A DNA stretch of 28,968 nucleotides from JBMYYE01 sp049609065 (GTDB lineage Bacteria > Pseudomonadota > Alphaproteobacteria > Rhodobacterales > Rhodobacteraceae): NCBI GenBank assembly GCA_049609065.1, contig JBMYYE010000016.1:1-28968 (forward strand), in the 5' to 3' direction. Position 1 is the first letter of the stretch, and each line of letters begins with the position of its first letter. Below the pieces are notes generated by a model. That model saw only the letters and a list, made by a program, of their open reading frames with translations. It was not told where the DNA came from and made no database searches. This document shows positions 23,756 through 28,968 of the stretch, piece after piece. The translations under genes were made by a program, and so were the position numbers.

Positions 23756-26383
23756 ATGCTTCAGATACCATTTTGGAAACGAATATTGATCTGGGGCGTC
23801 TGCGCCCTTGGGCTTTTCTATGCAATGCCGAACGGCTTTTACGGCACGGTGGAAAAGCACAATGATGCGGTCAAAGAGATCACGATCTCTGGTAAAACGC
23901 CGGCGTTGAACGCGGATGTGGCGGCATGGCCGTCTTATCTCCCAACCAGTCTAGTGAATTTGGGACTCGACCTTCGCGGTGGGGCACATTTGCTTGCTGA
24001 GGTTAAGGTCGAAGATGTCTATGACAGCCGCGTGCAAGGCATGTGGGGTGAAATCCGCGATGCGTTGAAGGTTGAACGCGCAACATTGGGCGGTGTCATT
24101 CGCACAAAATCCCCAGCAGGGGAACTTTGGATTAAAGTTAAAAAGCCAGAAGGCTTGGAGCGCGGCATTGAGATTGTGCGCAGCCTTGCTCGCCCTGTTG
24201 TGTCCTTATCGAGCGCAGGCGCCATGGATATCGACGTATCTGGCGCAGGTGACACGATCAAAGTCCAATTGTCAGATGCAGAAAAGCTTGCCACTGATGA
24301 CCGCACGGTGCGTCAGTCTCTTGAAATTATCCGCCGCCGCGTGGATGAGGTGGGCACACGTGAACCCACCATTCAGCGTCAAGGTGCAGACCGCATTTTG
24401 ATCCAAGTGCCTGGCATTGGCTCTGCCGCTGAGTTGAAGGGGATTATCGGAAAAACCGCGAAGCTTCAATTCCGTCCCGTTGTTGGTCGCGCCGCTAGCG
24501 CTGATGCGCCCACACGCGGGCGCACCGAAATATTGCCAAGCCTTGATGAAGAAGGTGTTTTTTACGTTGTCGAAAAAGATCCCGTTGTCACAGGCGAGGA
24601 ACTTGTTGATGCGCAGCCAAGTTTCGATCAAAATAGCCGCCCTGCAGTGAGCTTTCGCTTCAACGTCTCAGGTGCGCGAAAATTTGGGCAATATACAGCC
24701 GAAAATATTGGTTCCCCCTTTGCGATCGTTCTCGACAAAGAGGTGATTTCCGCCCCCACCATCCAAGATCACATTGGTGGTGGTTCCGGCATCATCACGG
24801 GCCGTTTTAGCGTCGAAGAAAGCACCGAATTGGCCGTGTTGCTTCGCGCGGGTGCGCTCCCTGCGGAGCTGACATTCCTTGAAGAACGCACCATTGGTCC
24901 TGAATTGGGCCAAGATAGCATCGATGCGGGTAAATTGGCCTGTATCGTGGCCTTTGTTGGCGTGCTTATGTTCATGATGGCGAGCTATGGACGCTTTGGT
25001 TTCTTTGCTAATATTGCGCTTATCTTGAATGTTGGGCTGATTTTTGGGCTGCTTTCAATTATTGGGGCGACGCTCACATTGCCGGGGATTGCGGGGATTG
25101 TTCTCACGATCGGGATGGCGGTTGATGCCAATGTCTTGATTTTTGAGCGTATCCGAGAGGAACTCAAAGACGGAAAAGGGCCGGCGCGTGCGATTGAGCT
25201 GGGCTATGAAAAAGCCACATCCGCGATTGTCGATGCAAATATTACGACATTCCTTACAGCAATGATTTTGTTCATCATGGGCACAGGTCCCGTGAAAGGG
25301 TTTGCGATCACGCTTGCCATTGGGATCATGACATCGGTCTTTACGGCGATCTTTGTGACGCGGCTCTTTATTGTGATGTGGTTTGAACGCCGCGCGCCAA
25401 AAACGCTTGTGGTGAAATCATATGTGAAACTTGTGCCTGAAAACACGGCATGGGATTTCTTTAAGCGCGCAAAAGTGAGCTTCGGTGCGTCCCTTCTTGC
25501 AGTGATTGCATCGGTTGCCGTGTTTGTGGTAATCGGCCTCAACTTTGGCATCGATTTTAAAGGCGGGACCACGATCCGCACCGATAGCACGACCCCTGTT
25601 GTTGTCTCTGACTATCGCGCTGCGCTTGAACCTTTGAACCTTGGTGATATTTCCATCACAGAAGTCTTTGATCCTACATTTGGCTCAGATCGGCATGTGA
25701 CACAAATTCGCGTGGGGGCCCAAGAGGGCGGTCAATCGGCCACGGCGGAAATGACGCAAGCCGTGGAAGGTGCGCTCAAAGCAATTGATCCTGCGATCAC
25801 CTTCCCATCTGTGGAAAGCGTCGGGCCGAAAGTGTCAGGCGAATTGATCCAATCTTCTGTTATTGCGGTGGTTTTGGCAATCGCAGCCGTGTTGTTTTAC
25901 ATTTGGCTGCGCTTTGAATGGCAGTTCTCTTTGGGGGCTGTCGCCGCCTTGGTGCATGATGTTTTGATCACGATTGGTGTCTTTAGCCTCTTTCAGATTA
26001 AGTTCGACCAAGCCATCATCGCGGCGCTTTTAACCATCGTGGGCTATTCGTTGAACGATACGGTGGTGGTGTTTGACCGCGTGCGTGAAAACCTGCGCAA
26101 GTATAAACAAAAGCCGCTTAAGGATGTGTTGAACCTCTCTATCAATGAAACCTTGTCGCGGACTGTGATGACTTCTGTCACGACGCTTTTGGCATTGGTG
26201 TCGCTTTATTTCCTTGGTGGTGATGTGATCCGCGGGTTCGTCTTTGCGATGATTTTGGGCGTGTTGATCGGGACCTATTCGTCGGTCTTTGTGGCCTCGA
26301 CAATTTTGTTGCGCCTTGGGGTGAAACGCGATTGGTCGAAAAAGGTGAACGCAGGCGGCCAATACGCAAATATCGACGCGTAG
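23756..26383 (+). CDS. secDF: Fused protein translocase subunit SecDF
   Basis: An 875-residue inner-membrane protein that uses the proton gradient to pull secreted proteins through SecYEG. SecD occupies about residues 1-560: LVNLGLDLRGGAHLLAEV, a large periplasmic domain, and GMAVDANVLIFERIREEL near residue 455. SecF follows, with GLNFGIDFKGGTTI near residue 595, VESVGPKVSGELIQSSV, and YSLNDTVVVFDRVRENL. In E. coli these are two genes; here one uninterrupted frame joins them, giving twelve membrane helices. ATG at 23756 is preferred over TTG at 23753. The next gene starts 6 bases after the stop. Confidence 0.94.
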   Translation: MLQIPFWKRILIWGVCALGLFYAMPNGFYGTVEKHNDAVKEITISGKTPALNADVAAWPSYLPTSLVNLGLDLRGGAHLLAEVKVEDVYDSRVQGMWGEIRDALKVERATLGGVIRTKSPAGELWIKVKKPEGLERGIEIVRSLARPVVSLSSAGAMDIDVSGAGDTIKVQLSDAEKLATDDRTVRQSLEIIRRRVDEVGTREPTIQRQGADRILIQVPGIGSAAELKGIIGKTAKLQFRPVVGRAASADAPTRGRTEILPSLDEEGVFYVVEKDPVVTGEELVDAQPSFDQNSRPAVSFRFNVSGARKFGQYTAENIGSPFAIVLDKEVISAPTIQDHIGGGSGIITGRFSVEESTELAVLLRAGALPAELTFLEERTIGPELGQDSIDAGKLACIVAFVGVLMFMMASYGRFGFFANIALILNVGLIFGLLSIIGATLTLPGIAGIVLTIGMAVDANVLIFERIREELKDGKGPARAIELGYEKATSAIVDANITTFLTAMILFIMGTGPVKGFAITLAIGIMTSVFTAIFVTRLFIVMWFERRAPKTLVVKSYVKLVPENTAWDFFKRAKVSFGASLLAVIASVAVFVVIGLNFGIDFKGGTTIRTDSTTPVVVSDYRAALEPLNLGDISITEVFDPTFGSDRHVTQIRVGAQEGGQSATAEMTQAVEGALKAIDPAITFPSVESVGPKVSGELIQSSVIAVVLAIAAVLFYIWLRFEWQFSLGAVAALVHDVLITIGVFSLFQIKFDQAIIAALLTIVGYSLNDTVVVFDRVRENLRKYKQKPLKDVLNLSINETLSRTVMTSVTTLLALVSLYFLGGDVIRGFVFAMILGVLIGTYSSVFVASTILLRLGVKRDWSKKVNAGGQYANIDA

Positions 26384-26389
26384 GGTTCT

Positions 26390-27148
26390 ATGACTGCACT
26401 TCTTGAAGTGATGGCCACGGGCCTCGGCTTGCTGATGCTGGCTGGGGCATTGGCGGGCATCGTGCGCGGGTTTGCAGGTTTTGGCACAGCGCTCGTTTTC
26501 TTGCCAATTGCGGGGGTGATCCTCCCTCCAATCGAAGCCGTTTGGGTGCTGACGACACTCGAAGTTATAGGACCCATGTTCATTTTGCGCCGCATATGGC
26601 CAGATGTGGCGTTTGATGATGTTAAGCCTCTTTTGATTGCTGCACTTTTGGCGCTTCCTTTTGGGGTTTATGTTTTGACACTGATTGGGCCAGAGGTGTT
26701 TCGCACCATTGTTGCGGTTGTGAGCTTGCTTTTACTCGCCGCATTAATTTTTGGGCTGCGATTGCCCGCACAGATTTCAAAACGCATGGCAGGCGCGACA
26801 GGCGCCGTGAGTGGCTTTTTGGCGGGTGTCGCGGGGGTGCCGGGGCCGCCTGTGATGCTCATGTTTGCCGCCACACACGCACCTGCCAAACGTATTCGTG
26901 CCAATATGATGATCTATCTCATTGTTATTGATGTGGCTTTGATGTCTGTATTGACCCTTCGCGGACACTTTCATTGGGAAAGTCTCCTTGTGGGGCTTTG
27001 TGTTTTGGGGCCATATATAGGGGGGCTGCGTTTGGGATCTTGGATTTTTCGTCCTGAATTCAAACGCGCCTATACATATGTCGCATATGGAATTATTGCC
27101 CTGTCGGCCTGTGTTGGGCTATGTCAGTCTTGGGTGAGTTATGGGTGA
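26390..27148 (+). CDS. TSUP (TauE/SafE) family membrane transporter
   Basis: A 252-residue membrane protein with about eight hydrophobic segments and almost no soluble domain. The opening AGALAGIVRGFAGFGTALVF and the repeat-like VSGFLAGVAGVPGPPVMLMF are typical of the two homologous halves of TauE/SafE (DUF81) proteins. Members export sulfite, sulfoacetate or related anions, or serve unknown solutes; the substrate here is not evident. It starts 6 bases after secDF, with AGGG upstream, and lies 5 bases before the Mth938-like start, so it is part of a tight co-directional run. Confidence 0.88.
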   Translation: MTALLEVMATGLGLLMLAGALAGIVRGFAGFGTALVFLPIAGVILPPIEAVWVLTTLEVIGPMFILRRIWPDVAFDDVKPLLIAALLALPFGVYVLTLIGPEVFRTIVAVVSLLLLAALIFGLRLPAQISKRMAGATGAVSGFLAGVAGVPGPPVMLMFAATHAPAKRIRANMMIYLIVIDVALMSVLTLRGHFHWESLLVGLCVLGPYIGGLRLGSWIFRPEFKRAYTYVAYGIIALSACVGLCQSWVSYG

Positions 27149-27153
27149 GCTAC

Positions 27154-27519
27154 ATGGAATTTAAAGAAGTCGAATTCAAAGATGCCGTGCCTGTGGATGG
27201 CTATGGGCCTGGATTTTTTCGCATCGCAGGTGATGTGTTTGAAGGGGCGTTGATCCTCACCGCGCAAGGGGTAAAACCTTGGGGCGGGCTAGAGGATGCT
27301 GAGGCGCTTGTTGCTCTTAAAAATGACGTTGATTTTCTTCTCATTGGTATGGGGGATGCAATTGCGCCAATCCCAGATTTGCTCGAACAGGCGTTGGTGG
27401 GGGCAGGGCTTGGTGGGGAACCTATGGCAACCGATGCAGCCTGCCGGACGTTCAACGTCTTAGCCTCCGAAGGCCGCCGCGTGGGCGTTGCATTAATCCC
27501 AATGGGAGGCGCAAAGTAA
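27154..27519 (+). CDS. Mth938-like domain-containing protein (DUF498)
   Basis: A 121-residue cytosolic protein with the Mth938/NDUFAF3-like fold: GYGPGFFRIAGDVFEGALIL at the start, LLIGMGDAIAPIP in the middle and ATDAACRTFNVLASEGRRVG near the end. The eukaryotic relative NDUFAF3 assists assembly of respiratory complex I; the bacterial role is not established. I chose ATG at 27154, with GGGTGAG upstream; an ATG at 27121 lies inside the previous gene. The stop overlaps the ccmA start by one base (TAATG), so translation is coupled with heme export genes. Confidence 0.85.
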   Translation: MEFKEVEFKDAVPVDGYGPGFFRIAGDVFEGALILTAQGVKPWGGLEDAEALVALKNDVDFLLIGMGDAIAPIPDLLEQALVGAGLGGEPMATDAACRTFNVLASEGRRVGVALIPMGGAK

Positions 27520-28145
27520 TGCTTCTGTCTTGTCACGATTTGGCCTGTCGGCGTGGCGAATTGGCGGTGCTTCAAGGTGTGAACTTCGAGCTTTTTGAAG
27601 GCGAAGCCCTCATCTTTCGTGGGCCAAATGGCATTGGCAAGACAACGCTTTTGCGCACGATTGCAGGGCTTCAACCCGCCATGAGCGGGCGGGTGAACAT
27701 GAACCCCGATGAGGTGGTCTATGCCGCCCATGCGGATGCGCTGAAAGCGTCGCTAACGGTTGTTGAAAACCTCGAATTTTGGGCCAATGTCTATGGCGGT
27801 GGCCCGATTGCCCCGGCGATTGAGGCATTTAACCTTAAAGGCCTAGAAGACCGCGCGGCCCATAATCTATCAGCGGGGCAAAAGCGCCGCTTGGGTCTGT
27901 CCCGCCTGATGGTCTGTGGGCGTAAAATCTGGGCGTTGGATGAACCAACGGTATCTTTGGATGCGGCCTCGGTTGGGCTGTTTGCGCAAGCCGTGAAAGC
28001 ACATTTGGCCCAAGGTGGTGCTGCGCTCATCGCGACCCATATTGATCTCGGGCTGGAAGAGGCGCGGGTTTTGGAATTGGGGCCGTTTAAGGCACAATTT
28101 GGCGCGGATGCTACGGGCGACGCATTTGATGAGGCCTTCTTATGA
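27519..28145 (+). CDS. ccmA: Heme ABC exporter ATP-binding protein CcmA
   Basis: A 208-residue ATPase of the CcmABCD complex in System I cytochrome c maturation, which drives release of holo-CcmE for heme delivery. Walker A is GPNGIGKT at residues 35-42, the ABC signature LSAGQKRRLGLSRL lies near residue 117, and Walker B with the catalytic glutamate is WALDEP near residue 140. Length is normal for CcmA. It overlaps the preceding gene by one base and ccmB by four bases (ATGA). Confidence 0.95.
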   Translation: MLLSCHDLACRRGELAVLQGVNFELFEGEALIFRGPNGIGKTTLLRTIAGLQPAMSGRVNMNPDEVVYAAHADALKASLTVVENLEFWANVYGGGPIAPAIEAFNLKGLEDRAAHNLSAGQKRRLGLSRLMVCGRKIWALDEPTVSLDAASVGLFAQAVKAHLAQGGAALIATHIDLGLEEARVLELGPFKAQFGADATGDAFDEAFL

Positions 28146-28798
28146 TCGCGCTTTTAAAACGGGACCTTCTACTATCCATTCGCGCGGGTGGGGGCTTTGG
28201 CCTTGGATTGGCATTTTTCCTCATTCTTGTGGTGCTCGTGCCGTTTGGTGTTGGATCGGATGGGGCGATTTTATCCAAAATCGCGGGCGGCATTCTATGG
28301 GTTGGGGCGCTTTTGGCGTGTTTATTGTCATTGGACCGGATTTTTGCGCTCGATTACGAAGACGGCTCACTTGATCTTTTGGTGACGGCGCCTATTCCCC
28401 TTGAAGGTGTGGTCGTGATGAAGGCCGTGGCCCATTGGTTGGTGACAGGCCTTCCATTAACCATTGCTGCGCCATTTTTAGGCGTGTTTTTGAACCTACC
28501 TGATGGTGGGGCCTATTGGCTGGTATTGACGCTATTGATTGGCACGCCCGCTTTGTCATTTATCGGGGCGTTTGGGGCGGGTTTGACCGTGGGGCTCAAA
28601 CGCGGTGGGCTTCTTTTATCGCTCCTCGTTTTGCCGCTTTATGTGCCGACCCTTATTTTCGGGGCGGAGACATTTCGTCGCGGCGTGGAGGGGCTCGAGA
28701 CGGGAACACCCCTTCTTATGCTCTGTGGAATAAGCCTCGCGACGATGGCGCTCTTGCCTTTTGCCTGTGCGGCGGTCTTAAAAATCAACTTGCGCTAG
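28142..28798 (+). CDS. ccmB: Heme exporter protein CcmB
   Basis: A 218-residue membrane subunit of the CcmABCD complex, partner of the CcmA ATPase. It opens with MIALLKRDLLLSIRAGGG and has six hydrophobic segments. The segment FALDYEDGSLDLL, which follows the second helix, is characteristic of CcmB. Its start lies within the ccmA stop region, so the two are made together. ccmC begins 54 bases after its stop. Confidence 0.95.
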   Translation: MIALLKRDLLLSIRAGGGFGLGLAFFLILVVLVPFGVGSDGAILSKIAGGILWVGALLACLLSLDRIFALDYEDGSLDLLVTAPIPLEGVVVMKAVAHWLVTGLPLTIAAPFLGVFLNLPDGGAYWLVLTLLIGTPALSFIGAFGAGLTVGLKRGGLLLSLLVLPLYVPTLIFGAETFRRGVEGLETGTPLLMLCGISLATMALLPFACAAVLKINLR

Positions 28799-28852
28799 GG
28801 TGTAACAATTTGTTGCATTGATCTTAATGAGAAAGCCACTTAGGTAGCCACT

Positions 28853-28968
28853 ATGTCTATATGGGAATACGCAAATCCTAAGAAATTCATGAAGACCTCG
28901 GATTTTATTATGCCGTGGGCTTGGGGAATTTCTTTGAGCACCTTGATCATTGGTTTGGTCTGGGGCTT
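28853..28968 (+). CDS. ccmC: Heme exporter protein CcmC, N-terminal fragment
   Basis: The first 38 codons are visible before the right edge. The sequence opens with MSIWEYANPKKFMKTSDFIM and enters a first membrane segment (PWAWGISLSTLIIGLVWG), as in CcmC. CcmC holds heme in its periplasmic WWD domain and loads it onto CcmE; that domain is outside the window. The 54-base gap before it is larger than the other gaps in the cluster, with only a weak AGG before the start. Confidence 0.85.
   Translation, partial: MSIWEYANPKKFMKTSDFIMPWAWGISLSTLIIGLVWG

Noticed and set aside
1..28968. Mobile elements, CRISPR arrays, tRNA or rRNA genes, toxin-antitoxin or defence systems
   Set aside because: No transposase, integrase, regularly spaced repeats, cloverleaf-like sequence or defence gene was seen on either strand; almost all of the window is accounted for by conserved genes.

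Overview
The window looks like a chromosomal segment of an alphaproteobacterium, most likely a marine Rhodobacterales (roseobacter-type) genome. This is inferred from a fused SecDF next to a System I cytochrome c maturation (ccm) cluster, a two-subunit pntAB, the yfgM-like/bamB/der order, and the style of the proteins. No composition or database calculation was run. The segment is dense and mostly housekeeping. I see no tRNA, rRNA, CRISPR array, insertion sequence, phage gene or attachment site. No gene-free stretch exceeds 300 bases; the longest is 12030-12310.

Layout. 1-1363: the end of a glutathione S-transferase-like gene and a THUMP-domain RNA methyltransferase. 1385-4790: a Tat-exported two-subunit molybdenum hydroxylase (IorAB type, minus strand) with a divergent TetR regulator. 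4798-6988: tryptophan 2,3-dioxygenase and kynureninase (minus strand), which catabolise tryptophan through kynurenine; kynurenine formamidase is not in the window. 7137-8032: an overlapping pair encoding a periplasmic rhodanese and an ICMT-like membrane methyltransferase. 8183-11209: pntAB, the proton-translocating transhydrogenase, closed by a strong terminator. 11277-12029: a small outer-membrane beta-barrel protein, convergent with pntB. 12311-16908: an RND efflux permease and its adaptor (minus strand), without an outer-membrane channel gene.

17145-20708: a YfgM-like membrane protein, BamB and the GTPase Der, joining envelope assembly to ribosome biogenesis. 20825-21919: a Tat-exported GH10-fold protein that has lost both catalytic glutamates. 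21951-23243: serS (minus strand). 23403 to the right edge: yajC, secDF, a TauE-like permease, a Mth938-like protein, ccmA, ccmB and the start of ccmC, a long co-directional run devoted to export and heme delivery for cytochrome c.

The most interesting points are two. First, a near-identical palindrome (TGACA, 14 bases, TGTCA) lies between tetR and iorA and again over the RND efflux promoter nearly 13 kb away, which suggests that one TetR repressor controls both the hydroxylase and the pump. Second, the GH10 protein appears to be a pseudo-glycosidase. A candidate small RNA (12210-12296) and several unassigned palindromes are also recorded. No wholly new multi-gene system is evident.
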